This document shows positions 47,307 through 59,724 of a stretch of 64,000 nucleotides of DNA, piece by piece (position 1 is the first letter of the stretch; the number at the start of each line of letters is the position of its first letter). The DNA comes from Phlyctochytrium arcticum (lineage: Eukaryota; Chytridiomycota; Chytridiomycetes; Chytridiales; Chytridiaceae). The notes below the pieces were generated by a model that worked only from the letters and a program-made list of their open reading frames with translations, had not been told where the DNA came from and made no database searches. The position numbers and the translations under genes were made by a program. The stretch covers positions 372,001 to 436,000 of the forward strand of contig JAHLKI010000006.1 in NCBI GenBank assembly GCA_025602905.1, given 5' to 3'.

Positions 47307-47372
47307 GCATCCCTTCGGGATGCCGCTCGAAGTCCCCCTGTGTCCTGGGTTCAGAATGGCTTCGCCATTCTG
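47307..47372 (+). other. Two perfect TTC-loop hairpins
   Basis: GCATCCC-TTC-GGGATGC at 47307-47323 and CAGAATGGC-TTC-GCCATTCTG at 47352-47372. Both recur in units 2 and 3. Confidence 0.8.
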
Positions 47373-48552
47373 GGAGGAACTGTTACTGCGCGTTTTTCCC
47401 ACTGCCCTACTGGACCGCTTCAATTAAGCAAATCGTACCGGATTTGGTTGCAAATTGGACCACGCCTTCCTCAACACTCCCCCCATCACCCGCCAGCTCC
47501 CCGGGTCTCTGATTCCCCTTCTTCATCGTCTTCTTCAACGTCGCGGGTGTGTTTGGTACCCCCTCAAGGATTTCGACATTTTTCACCTCTTTTGACACCA
47601 ACCGCCCATTCGTTGCCATCTTCAACGTCCACTCATCGTCGTTGCATCACTCCCTCCACCCGGCGACGTCTTTGGATTTCGAATTGCGCACAAGATGCTT
47701 CTCTACTGCGCAGGTCGTTGCGCAGCACCATGCTCGCTATTCAAGACCTAGCATAGTACAATTGACCTCTTTCGACACCTACACCCTCAAACAACATCCC
47801 CAGCACCTTTTCTATGCATCATCAACGTCCTAGCCGCATGGCTTCATGTTTTTGATGACATCTCCGGTCTTTTTGCCATTTGTTAGCCACCACCTCATAC
47901 AACGTCGCTGAGTCAAAATGTCCCTCACCATTTCAATTCAAGTTGACGCCCTCTACACGATTATCTACACCCGCAAGTCACATTGTTTGATCAGTTTGAT
48001 CACAATTCACACCTTTGCCGCCATTTCCTTGCCATTACCTCATACAAGACCGCTGACTCGACATGCCCTTAATCATTTCAACTCACGTCAACGCCCGCTA
48101 CAAGATTCAACTAGGCAGCAAGTCACCTTGCTTCATTACTTTGGTCACAAATCTCACCCTCGCCACCATTTTCTTGCCACTGCCTCATATCTCAGCTCTG
48201 GATCAATATGGCCCTAATCATTTCAATCCAACTCAACGCCCTCTACAAGATTTACTACTCCCAAACGACACAATACCTCATCATCTTTGCCACAAAAACA
48301 CAACATTTGTCATTTTTCCCACACATTTTGGTCCCAAACAAACCAAGATCCCTATGGACTACTTCTGGATACCTACAGACATCATAGAGCGTACCTTCCG
48401 GCGTACTCTTCTATTTGTTCTCGTCATCTACTCCCTTTCCTGACACATTTTACCTTAGTTCTGCATTTTTTCTTGACTTTTGGTCTAGTCTTTAGATAGA
48501 TAGCTTGTAGATCTACTTCTTGTATTTCTACACACTCTTCTGAATTAAACGA

Positions 48553-48599
48553 ACCCTAACTCCTAACCCTAACCCTAACGAACCCTAACTCCTAACCCT
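48553..48599 (+). repeat. Interstitial telomere-like CCCTAA motifs, unit 1
   Basis: Five CCCTAA or near copies, interrupted by CCTAACT and CGAA spacers. Same block at 55552-55598 (unit 2); cut short at 62550-62569 (unit 3). Confidence 0.85.
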
Positions 48600-49805
48600 G
48601 GCATTCATCTCCACCCACCAACAATAAAACCCATCAAATTCCAAAATGCATTTCTCGTTCTGGGACTTCGTCCCAGCCTCGAAATGGTACCCAAATGGAA
48701 TACCCTAGTATCAGTTTGCCTCATTTTGACTGGAATTCAATACCTCAAGTCTTGCAATCTACTATTTCGGCAAAACACCCGATTTCCCCTCCTGGCCTCA
48801 CTTTTGGTGCTAATGCGGTATGCTCTTAAGTCAACTCATCCACGTCCCCGCTTGCCAGCCCATGGGGCATGTGCGTCGACCGTCTCTGGCCGGTTGTTGA
48901 CTCGACATCACCCAGTTTCGTTTTTTTCCCACGCTTCTCTCCTCCTGCTGTGGTCTCCTGTCCCTAAGTCGATCTGGGCTCTCAATGAACAACAGCCGCC
49001 CTGGCTCCGACTACTACATGTACTAGTGAGGCCCATCATCTCTCCCTGCCTTCAGCTCTTCAAGACCAGACATCCACAAAAAACACCTCTTCCCTCATAC
49101 TGCGCTCCCTGAAATGCGCCCATCCAGCCAGTATGACCCCACCACCCCATACACCACCCATGCCGGCAACTGTGGGCGAAATCTCATCATCCTCCTGCCG
49201 TATTTGTTCATTCTAATATGACTTCTGCAAAATATGGGAAAACACTATCAATACCTCATTTTTTCCAACTCCATCAAAAATCACTCAAATGACCTCAAAC
49301 TCGGCACAGCTTCCCGTAACACCATTTGTAGACTATGGCAATCCCCGCACACACCATTTTCAAGCTCTCTCATCATGCCCAAGGCATGAAGTTGACATTT
49401 TTTCCACATTTTCCCACCTTACCACAAAGTTTTTTCAGAAAGCAAGCCTGCTGCCCCTTGATTTCAACTCAGCACTACTCTGCGCACGCCGGTTAACTCT
49501 CCTAACAACTCTGGTCCTCACTTCCTTTATCACCATTTCAACTTTTCTCTCAAATTTCAAGTTTCCTCCCAAAAATTGCCCATTCCATGAGAATTTGCAA
49601 GTTCCCACACTATTCTTTGGAGTTACTGGACATATCCTGGCCATGCTTTGGCGTGTTTCACGGCGTATTTATGCTACTTTTTCGACCATTTATACTTGTT
49701 TTCACTTTTTTTTGGACATTTCTCTATGTAGCTTGATTACTTTAGTCATTTAGATAGTACCTGATGTATCTACATTGCCTCCAGCCTAATAAGAACCGTT
49801 ATTCC
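48600..49805 (+). other. Linker between telomere-like motif and next LINE unit
   Basis: 1.2 kb present in units 1 and 2 and absent after unit 3. It starts with a third TTC-loop hairpin (CTGGGAC-TTC-GTCCCAG, 48660-48676) and ends in CCTAACCC. Frames here (48684-49112, 49289-49753) show no domain. Confidence 0.6.
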
Positions 49806-49808
49806 TAA

Positions 49809-52724
49809 CCCTACAACACACCCTTCCACTTCATCTACCTCCCTCCCTCTCTACCCGAACCACAAGTCTCCGCAATTATCTCTTCTCAAACGACGCCGCC
49901 CCCCGTCGCCATTATTGGAGATTTCAACGTTCGCCTTGGTCGAAAGACCGGTGATTCCGCGAAATTCAATAACCATCCTGCCCCACGCGCTAAGACTTTC
50001 TGGACCGGTGCGTCCCGTCAAAGCTTGCGGTTAATCCCGGCCGCGAGTGGAATTAGTCGTGTGGATCATGTCCTGGCCAAGGACATTGAGCTTGAATGGC
50101 ACTATGTCCCTAGTCCCGTCGAGTCAGATCATGACATGATGCGCATTCGTTGGAGTCATTCACCTACTACGCCTTTGACACCTCCCGCAACCCAAGAGTC
50201 TCCTACCCGTCGCCTCTTCACAAAGTATCTTTGTGATGAACGGATCCAGAAAAAACTCATTCAGCAATATGATTTGGATGAGTTGAAGTTGACCTACGCC
50301 CTTGCTCGTTTGAAAAGCGATGGCCCGTCCTTTTCTCTCGATGAACGTCAAGAAGTTATTGATGTTATTGGTGAAGCTCTTTCTCTCTGGATATTTGATG
50401 TTGGCGAGCGTGTTCTCGGGTCGTATGTTCCTTCGGAAGCAAAGAAGCGGCCGGATAAGATGCAAGAAAGTTTGCGTCTTATTACCAATGCCAATACCGC
50501 CACCCGATTATTCAAGAGAAGTATGCGTGGCAAACAACCGCGTATCGGTACGGATGATCCAACTGTTTCGGCAATGGATGCCGTTACCTCTCACTATGCC
50601 GACATTTTCAAGAGTCCTTCAATTAATCCCCCACTTGCCCCATACTGCCCGGAACAGTATGACCAGCAAGCGGAGGATATGGCCAAGCAAATTAGCGAAT
50701 GGGAGCAAGTGGAAAAAGTCATTCAGTCTTACCCGTCTGAGAAGAGTTCAGGTCCGGACAATGTCCCGCCAGTGTTGCTGAAAGCGTTGATGAGTAGCAA
50801 AGTTTTCGCCTCACATATCTCTTTATTCTTTTTCCTGTGTGTCCGGTTGGGGACCACACCGCTCTGTTGGAACTCCTCGAACGTTACGTTATTGGCCAAG
50901 GTGGTGGGCGACAAAGTCGCCCCGGAGGACACCCGGCCTATATCAAACACTTCGGTGTTGCGTCGATTGTTTGAACGCCGAGTCTTGTCTGTTTTTGAAA
51001 AAGAGCCGTGGAGCGCGGTGCATCCAGCACAGGGCGGTTTCCGGTCTCGGCATGCGGCAACAACTCAAGCGTTAGTCAGTGATGAAAGTATCCGTTTAGG
51101 GGCGGATATCTCTATTTACCTTGACCTCAAAGCTGCCTATGACCGCGTCCGATTTCATTTGATTTTGGAACGGGCAAGACAAGCCGGAGCTGGTGTGTGG
51201 GCACTGGCTCTGATATCCAGTATGATGTGTCGGCAGCCATCGTCTAGATTTGTGGTCAATGGAGTTTTGACTAGTTCATTGGAACGGGAGTGTGGTCTCT
51301 TTCAAGGGTCACTCCTATCCCCACTCCTTTTCAACATCTTCATAGACTCGCTGCTCGTTTTCATCAATGAATTTACAGACATTGCCTCACGCCGATTTCC
51401 TCCTATCCTTGGGTATGCCGATGATTTGAAATTACAGCCTTTGGACATCCAAGAAGCGCAAATGTTTCTGGACGCCTGCTCGGCCTGGGCAACATTAAAT
51501 GACATGATATTTAATCACAAGAAGTGCGGGATAACCTGGAAAGGTAGCTGGGACGCGGATGGCCCGCCGGAGTTGATACTCTCCGGTAAGGCCGTGCCAA
51601 ATGTGTCCAGTTACCGGTATCTGGGCTTCCCCACTTCATCCCGCGGCATCATTTGGTCAGAACATCTGGAGGTTCGACTGAGCAAGGCAAACAAAATGCT
51701 GAAGGCACTGATGCTTAGCGGCGATCTTTGGTGTGAAAATGTCCGCTTGACACTTTACAAGATCTTTGTGCGATCCCACACTGACTTCGGTCTTCCCGCC
51801 TTTTGGGTTTGGAGTATGCATGATCAAGATCGCAAGCAAACGCGAGATGGGTTGGAACAACTTCATATCCGCGGGCTGGAATGGATCTTCGGAAGACTGC
51901 CGCCGCGCGGGTTGCACGAAAGTATGTCGGCGTTGGGCAAATGGGATCACCGTGCGGTGACCATGATTGGTTCCTACTATATCCACTTGGACTGGATGCC
52001 CCGCTCAAACCCGTTGTTTCACTTATCGTCTGTTGTCAACCCCGGCGTCTCGGAGTTATCTATCAATGCCATATTGCCACGGTGTCTGCGGAAACCGGTG
52101 GAGATAGAAGCTTGGATGACTGCCGCCGGTATCGCGGATCTGAAGGAAGGAGAACGTCCTCGCATTGGTTGGAAAGCTTGGATTCGCAAGAAGGGCGTTG
52201 AAGACATTGTTCAACGTCGTGTCAATCAAGTCGGCCCGGGCGCTCAACTACCCGCTTACATTCTCAACCGCCGGCCTGGCACATACATCGACCGTGCATT
52301 TTGGATTCAACCCGTTGCGCTCCGATCATGGGCGCTGCATTGGCGGGAGAATACGATGATGGGTCGCAAGATGTGTGGAGTTTGCAAGAGAGCTGCCAAC
52401 CGCCGGTGTATGATCACCTGTGCCTTGCCTGGTTTTGAAGCGCTCGCGGAATGGTCCCAGTTGGATACTTGGATCACCTTTGATAGGAAGCGGCTTCATT
52501 TGGCAAACCTGGATGGTGAACTGTATTCGGCTCTGGACGCTGCGTTGAACCACGGGGACGGCTATTTGTTTGCTCGCTTGCTCAAGTCTGTTTACGCCGA
52601 TCTCTTTGAAGAAGAATGGGGTGATGCCGAGGAGCAAAAAGCACTGACAAGACCACCTCCCGCTCTTCCCCAACCATCAGTTGCCGAGCTGCTCCCATCC
52701 CCCGTCGCCTCTGGTTCCTCTTGA
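49809..52724 (+). CDS. LINE ORF, unit 2 (longest version)
   Basis: Open for 971 codons after a TAA that lies in the telomere-like junction (49806-49808). It keeps more of the APE endonuclease than unit 1: VAIIGDFNVRLGRKTGD, then SRVDHVL and SDHDMM. The N-terminal half of the endonuclease is missing, so the unit is itself a 5'-truncated element. RT and Cys-rich tail are identical to unit 1. No ATG stands near the frame's start, so translation, if any, would begin inside. Confidence 0.9.
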   Translation, partial: PYNTPFHFIYLPPSLPEPQVSAIISSQTTPPPVAIIGDFNVRLGRKTGDSAKFNNHPAPRAKTFWTGASRQSLRLIPAASGISRVDHVLAKDIELEWHYVPSPVESDHDMMRIRWSHSPTTPLTPPATQESPTRRLFTKYLCDERIQKKLIQQYDLDELKLTYALARLKSDGPSFSLDERQEVIDVIGEALSLWIFDVGERVLGSYVPSEAKKRPDKMQESLRLITNANTATRLFKRSMRGKQPRIGTDDPTVSAMDAVTSHYADIFKSPSINPPLAPYCPEQYDQQAEDMAKQISEWEQVEKVIQSYPSEKSSGPDNVPPVLLKALMSSKVFASHISLFFFLCVRLGTTPLCWNSSNVTLLAKVVGDKVAPEDTRPISNTSVLRRLFERRVLSVFEKEPWSAVHPAQGGFRSRHAATTQALVSDESIRLGADISIYLDLKAAYDRVRFHLILERARQAGAGVWALALISSMMCRQPSSRFVVNGVLTSSLERECGLFQGSLLSPLLFNIFIDSLLVFINEFTDIASRRFPPILGYADDLKLQPLDIQEAQMFLDACSAWATLNDMIFNHKKCGITWKGSWDADGPPELILSGKAVPNVSSYRYLGFPTSSRGIIWSEHLEVRLSKANKMLKALMLSGDLWCENVRLTLYKIFVRSHTDFGLPAFWVWSMHDQDRKQTRDGLEQLHIRGLEWIFGRLPPRGLHESMSALGKWDHRAVTMIGSYYIHLDWMPRSNPLFHLSSVVNPGVSELSINAILPRCLRKPVEIEAWMTAAGIADLKEGERPRIGWKAWIRKKGVEDIVQRRVNQVGPGAQLPAYILNRRPGTYIDRAFWIQPVALRSWALHWRENTMMGRKMCGVCKRAANRRCMITCALPGFEALAEWSQLDTWITFDRKRLHLANLDGELYSALDAALNHGDGYLFARLLKSVYADLFEEEWGDAEEQKALTRPPPALPQPSVAELLPSPVASGSS

Positions 52725-55700
52725 GGTCCTTGTCTCTCAACTTTTGCAACTCTTCAAGATTTCCGCTCCAAACGGTGATTACGTCAGCACCAGATCTCAA
52801 ATTTCAACAGACAAGCACCAGTTCCAAAACCGACATTAATCAACGGTTCATCACTTTCTTGACACCTTTCATACACCACTCCTCAAGTCACCCCTCCATA
52901 ACCCTCTCAACAACCACCCTGCGAAAGCTCTCCCCTCCTCGTCACTTGCCCGTGGCTCACAACCACGTTGCGCGGGTCCTTCGGGCACGCCGCCGGCAGT
53001 GACGAGTCGAGCACCCCCCAACATCCCCATACCCCTCCCACTCCTCCATCCAACTCTCGAAATATCCCTTGCGGGCCAAGAGGTGAAAGTCCGATGGCCG
53101 TTGGAGCTCTGGACGTGTCGCATTATCAATTCCGGTCTTATTGGATAAGTACCTGCCGTATTCCTAAACTTCTCTTAATTGATCTGCTTCCGACCGAACT
53201 CCAACCTGCAGTTTATTGAATGGGACGATGTTCTCTATCAACTCACGACACCACTTCTGGATTGAGGCTCTTTTGACGAAGTTCGAAATTTTGGCCGATA
53301 TCGACTCTCAACACCGTATTTTTCAACACCCCACATCTCATCCCTCGCCTTATCCTCCAGTCTACCTTCGGGTACATGTTTCCACACCTTCTGGTCACTT
53401 CGGTGCAGCAGTGGAGCTACTCTCTGGATTTTTTGATATGAGGTCGGGTCCCGCGATATTTTTTCCATTTTGAAAATTCGATACCCCTTCTCCAGTTTCC
53501 CCCCTACCGACATCAAGTGTGCACCAAACGCTCGGCCTAGTGCTGGGCGTCACTGGTAAAAGTTTCAGCAAGAAAGCTTACGCCTACGCCAACTTCGACA
53601 CATCACCCGCCACCCCCCCTACACCATCAACCCCATCTCTCCCCCAACCTCTGGGCACGGCCGAAAGGTGGCCATACGCTCGGCCTCGTGCTGGGCGTCC
53701 CTGGTGTAATGCCCAGTAAGCTAGCCCATGTTTCCTCCATTTGCCGCACACCTCTCACCACCCCCCTACACCATCAACCCCATCTCTCCCCCAACCTCTG
53801 GGCACGGCCGACAGGTGGCCATACGTTCGGCCTCGTGCCGGGCGTCCCTGGCGTAATGCCCAGTAAGCTAGCCCATGTTTCCATCAAATGCCGCTCATCT
53901 CTTGCCACTCCCCCTATACCAGTCACCAAATCCTTCTCCCACCTCTGAAACTTCGGTTTCTGCTTCGTGCCTCTCTCCGTATACTTTGTCTGCTGCTTCT
54001 GGATTTTTGCTGCAGTGGTAGACGTTACGGTGCGTACGTTGTACTGAAGGGACGGGCCGTGGCGATTTTGGGTACCACGCCTCTGTGTCATTTCGCCTTA
54101 GGTGAGGTGTCTCCGTTGGCTGTCAGATTTGTTCCACACCATTTCCCACGTATTCCCTACCAACGACAATGTATTCAGCGTCGTATGGGCTGATTTCGTC
54201 AAGTTCACTGTCATTGTCCGTCACGGTGGTAAATCGCGGGAAAACGGTCACGGACGGCTCTATGGGCATCATACTCAATCAACAGCAGACACCTCTTACC
54301 TTTCTGCATCCCTTCGGGATGCCGCTCGAAGTCCCCCTGTGTCCTGGGTTCAGAATGGCTTCGCCATTCTGGGAGGAACTGTTACTGCGCGTTTTTCCCA
54401 CTGCCCTACTGGACCGCTTCAATTAAGCAAATCGTACCGGATTTGGTTGCAAATTGGACCACGCCTTCCTCAACACTCCCCCCATCACCCGCCAGCTCCC
54501 CGGGTCTCTGATTCCCCTTCTTCATCGTCTTCTTCAACGTCGCGGGTGTGTTTGGTACCCCCTCAAGGATTTCGACATTTTTCACCTCTTTTGACACCAA
54601 CCGCCCATTCGTTGCCATCTTCAACGTCCACTCATCGTCGTTGCATCACTCCCTCCACCCGGCGACGTCTTTGGATTTCGAATTGCGCACAAGATGCTTC
54701 TCTACTGCGCAGGTCGTTGCGCAGCACCATGCTCGCTATTCAAGACCTAGCATAGTACAATTGACCTCTTTCGACACCTACACCCTCAAACAACATCCCC
54801 AGCACCTTTTCTATGCATCATCAACGTCCTAGCCGCATGGCTTCATGTTTTTGATGACATCTCCGGTCTTTTTGCCATTTGTTAGCCACCACCTCATACA
54901 ACGTCGCTGAGTCAAAATGTCCCTCACCATTTCAATTCAAGTTGACGCCCTCTACACGATTATCTACACCCGCAAGTCACATTGTTTGATCAGTTTGATC
55001 ACAATTCACACCTTTGCCGCCATTTCCTTGCCATTACCTCATACAAGACCGCTGACTCGACATGCCCTTAATCATTTCAACTCACGTCAACGCCCGCTAC
55101 AAGATTCAACTAGGCAGCAAGTCACCTTGCTTCATTACTTTGGTCACAAATCTCACCCTCGCCACCATTTTCTTGCCACTGCCTCATATCTCAGCTCTGG
55201 ATCAATATGGCCCTAATCATTTCAATCCAACTCAACGCCCTCTACAAGATTTACTACTCCCAAACGACACAATACCTCATCATCTTTGCCACAAAAACAC
55301 AACATTTGTCATTTTTCCCACACATTTTGGTCCCAAACAAACCAAGATCCCTATGGACTACTTCTGGATACCTACAGACATCATAGAGCGTACCTTCCGG
55401 CGTACTCTTCTATTTGTTCTCGTCATCTACTCCCTTTCCTGACACATTTTACCTTAGTTCTGCATTTTTTCTTGACTTTTGGTCTAGTCTTTAGATAGAT
55501 AGCTTGTAGATCTACTTCTTGTATTTCTACACACTCTTCTGAATTAAACGAACCCTAACTCCTAACCCTAACCCTAACGAACCCTAACTCCTAACCCTGG
55601 CATTCATCTCCACCCACCAACAATAAAACCCATCAAATTCCAAAATGCATTTCTCGTTCTGGGACTTCGTCCCAGCCTCGAAATGGTACCCAAATGGAAT

Positions 55701-56807
55701 ACCCTAGTATCAGTTTGCCTCATTTTGACTGGAATTCAATACCTCAAGTCTTGCAATCTACTATTTCGGCAAAACACCCGATTTCCCCTCCTGGCCTCAC
55801 TTTTGGTGCTAATGCGGTATGCTCTTAAGTCAACTCATCCACGTCCCCGCTTGCCAGCCCATGGGGCATGTGCGTCGACCGTCTCTGGCCGGTTGTTGAC
55901 TCGACATCACCCAGTTTCGTTTTTTTCCCACGCTTCTCTCCTCCTGCTGTGGTCTCCTGTCCCTAAGTCGATCTGGGCTCTCAATGAACAACAGCCGCCC
56001 TGGCTCCGACTACTACATGTACTAGTGAGGCCCATCATCTCTCCCTGCCTTCAGCTCTTCAAGACCAGACATCCACAAAAAACACCTCTTCCCTCATACT
56101 GCGCTCCCTGAAATGCGCCCATCCAGCCAGTATGACCCCACCACCCCATACACCACCCATGCCGGCAACTGTGGGCGAAATCTCATCATCCTCCTGCCGT
56201 ATTTGTTCATTCTAATATGACTTCTGCAAAATATGGGAAAACACTATCAATACCTCATTTTTTCCAACTCCATCAAAAATCACTCAAATGACCTCAAACT
56301 CGGCACAGCTTCCCGTAACACCATTTGTAGACTATGGCAATCCCCGCACACACCATTTTCAAGCTCTCTCATCATGCCCAAGGCATGAAGTTGACATTTT
56401 TTCCACATTTTCCCACCTTACCACAAAGTTTTTTCAGAAAGCAAGCCTGCTGCCCCTTGATTTCAACTCAGCACTACTCTGCGCACGCCGGTTAACTCTC
56501 CTAACAACTCTGGTCCTCACTTCCTTTATCACCATTTCAACTTTTCTCTCAAATTTCAAGTTTCCTCCCAAAAATTGCCCATTCCATGAGAATTTGCAAG
56601 TTCCCACACTATTCTTTGGAGTTACTGGACATATCCTGGCCATGCTTTGGCGTGTTTCACGGCGTATTTATGCTACTTTTTCGACCATTTATACTTGTTT
56701 TCACTTTTTTTTGGACATTTCTCTATGTAGCTTGATTACTTTAGTCATTTAGATAGTACCTGATGTATCTACATTGCCTCCAGCCTAATAAGAACCGTTA
56801 TTCCTAA

Positions 56808-59724
56808 CCCTACAACACACCCTTCCACTTCATCTACCTCCCTCCCTCTCTACCCGAACCACAAGTCTCCGCAATTATCTCTTCTCAAACGACGCCGCCC
56901 CCCGTCGCCATTATTGGAGATTTCAACGTTCGCCTTGGTCGAAAGACCGGTGATTCCGCGAAATTCAATAACCATCCTGCCCCACGCGCTAAGACTTTCT
57001 GGACCGGTGCGTCCCGTCAAAGCTTGCGGTTAATCCCGGCCGCGAGTGGAATTAGTCGTGTGGATCATGTCCTGGCCAAGGACATTGAGCTTGAATGGCA
57101 CTATGTCCCTAGTCCCGTCGAGTCAGATCATGACATGATGCGCATTCGTTGGAGTCATTCACCTACTACGCCTTTGACACCTCCCGCAACCCAAGAGTCT
57201 CCTACCCGTCGCCTCTTCACAAAGTATCTTTGTGATGAACGGATCCAGAAAAAACTCATTCAGCAATATGATTTGGATGAGTTGAAGTTGACCTACGCCC
57301 TTGCTCGTTTGAAAAGCGATGGCCCGTCCTTTTCTCTCGATGAACGTCAAGAAGTTATTGATGTTATTGGTGAAGCTCTTTCTCTCTGGATATTTGATGT
57401 TGGCGAGCGTGTTCTCGGGTCGTATGTTCCTTCGGAAGCAAAGAAGCGGCCGGATAAGATGCAAGAAAGTTTGCGTCTTATTACCAATGCCAATACCGCC
57501 ACCCGATTATTCAAGAGAAGTATGCGTGGCAAACAACCGCGTATCGGTACGGATGATCCAACTGTTTCGGCAATGGATGCCGTTACCTCTCACTATGCCG
57601 ACATTTTCAAGAGTCCTTCAATTAATCCCCCACTTGCCCCATACTGCCCGGAACAGTATGACCAGCAAGCGGAGGATATGGCCAAGCAAATTAGCGAATG
57701 GGAGCAAGTGGAAAAAGTCATTCAGTCTTACCCGTCTGAGAAGAGTTCAGGTCCGGACAATGTCCCGCCAGTGTTGCTGAAAGCTTTGATGAGTAGCAAA
57801 GTTTTCGCCTCACATATCTCTTTATTCTTTTTCCTGTGTGTCCGGTTGGGGACCACACCGCTCTGTTGGAACTCCTCGAACGTTACGTTATTGGCCAAGG
57901 TGGTGGGCGACAAAGTCGCCCCGGAGGACACCCGGCCTATATCAAACACTTCGGTGTTGCGTCGATTGTTTGAACGCCGAGTCTTGTCTGTTTTTGAAAA
58001 AGAGGCCGTGGAGCGCGGTGCATCCAGCACAGGGCGGTTTCCGGTCTCGGCATGCGGCAACAACTCAAGCGTTAGTCAGTGATGAAAGTATCCGTTTAGG
58101 GGCGGATATCTCTATTTACCTTGACCTCAAAGCTGCCTATGACCGCGTCCGATTTCATTTGATTTTGGAACGGGCAAGACAAGCCGGAGCTGGTGTGTGG
58201 GCACTGGCTCTGATATCCAGTATGATGTGTCGGCAGCCATCGTCTAGATTTGTGGTCAATGGAGTTTTGACTAGTTCATTGGAACGGGAGTGTGGTCTCT
58301 TTCAAGGGTCACTCCTATCCCCACTCCTTTTCAACATCTTCATAGACTCGCTGCTCGTTTTCATCAATGAATTTACAGACATTGCCTCACGCCGATTTCC
58401 TCCTATCCTTGGGTATGCCGATGATTTGAAATTACAGCCTTTGGACATCCAAGAAGCGCAAATGTTTCTGGACGCCTGCTCGGCCTGGGCAACATTAAAT
58501 GACATGATATTTAATCACAAGAAGTGCGGGATAACCTGGAAAGGTAGCTGGGACGCGGATGGCCCGCCGGAGTTGATACTCTCCGGTAAGGCCGTGCCAA
58601 ATGTGTCCAGTTACCGGTATCTGGGCTTCCCCACTTCATCCCGCGGCATCATTTGGTCAGAACATCTGGAGGTTCGACTGAGCAAGGCAAACAAAATGCT
58701 GAAGGCACTGATGCTTAGCGGCGATCTTTGGTCTGAAAATGTCCGCTTGACACTTTACAAGATCTTTGTGCGATCCCACACTGACTTCGGTCTTCCCGCC
58801 TTTTGGGTTTGGAGTATGCATGATCAAGATCGCAAGCAAACGCGAGATGGGTTGGAACAACTTCATATCCGCGGGCTGGAATGGATCTTTGGAAGACTGC
58901 CGCCGCGCGGGTTGCACGAAAGTATGTCGGCGTTGGGCAAATGGGATCACCGTGCGGTGACCATGATTGGTTCCTACTATCTCCACTTGGACCGGATGCC
59001 CCGCTCAAACCCGTTGTTTCACTTATCGTCTGTTGTCAACCCCGGCGTCTCGGAGTTATCTATCAATGCCATATTGCCACGGTGTCTGCGGAAACCGGTG
59101 GAGATAGAAGCTTGGATGACTGCCGCCGGTACCGCGGATCTGAAGGAAGGAGAACGTCCTCGCATTGGTTGGAAAGCTTGGATTCGCAAGAAGGGCGTTG
59201 AAGACATTGTTCAACGTCGTGTCAATCAAGTCGGCCCGGGCGCTCAACTACCCGCTTACATTCTCAACCGCCGGCCTGGCACATACATCGACCGTGCATT
59301 TTGGATTCAACCCGTTGCGCTCCGATCATGGGCGTTGCATTGGCGGGAGAATACGATGATGGGTCGCAAGATGTGTGGAGTTTGCAAGAGAGCTGCCAAC
59401 CGCCGGTGTATGATCACCTGTGCCTTGCCTGGTTTTGAAGCGCTCGCGGAATGGTCCCAGTTGGATACTTGGATCACCTTTGATAGGAAGCGGCTTCATT
59501 TGGCAAACCTGGATGGTGAACTGTATTCGGCTCTGGACGCTGCGTTGAACCACGGGGACGGCTATTTGTTTGCTCGCTTGCTCAAGTCTGTTTACGCCGA
59601 TCTCTTTGAAGAAGAATGGGGTGATGCCGAGGAGCAAAAAGCACTGACAAGACCACCTCCCGCTCTTCCCCAACCATCAGTTGCCGAGCTGCTCCCATCC
59701 CCCGTCGCCTCTGGTTCCTCTTGA
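56808..59724 (+). pseudogene. LINE ORF, unit 3, frameshifted
   Basis: An extra G near 58005 (AAAGAGGCCG instead of AAAGAGCCG) breaks the frame shortly before LDLKAAYDRV and splits endonuclease/RT-N from the catalytic RT. Further substitutions change residues downstream (WCENV to WSENV, YIHLDWMP to YLHLDRMP, AGIAD to AGTAD). Confidence 0.9.

Larger units (their letters stand above)
45726..48552 (+). other. Long non-coding 3' region of the LINE, unit 1
   Basis: About 2.8 kb, pyrimidine-rich, with no frame showing a domain. It contains the 147-bp repeats and the hairpins listed separately and ends at the telomere-like motif. The same region recurs at 52725-55551 and 59725-62550. Confidence 0.75.

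Noticed and set aside
47103..47756. 217-codon Pro/Ser-rich frame in the LINE 3' region (and copies in units 2 and 3)
   Set aside because: Open because of pyrimidine-rich composition; no domain, and unit 3 is frameshifted there without sign of selection.
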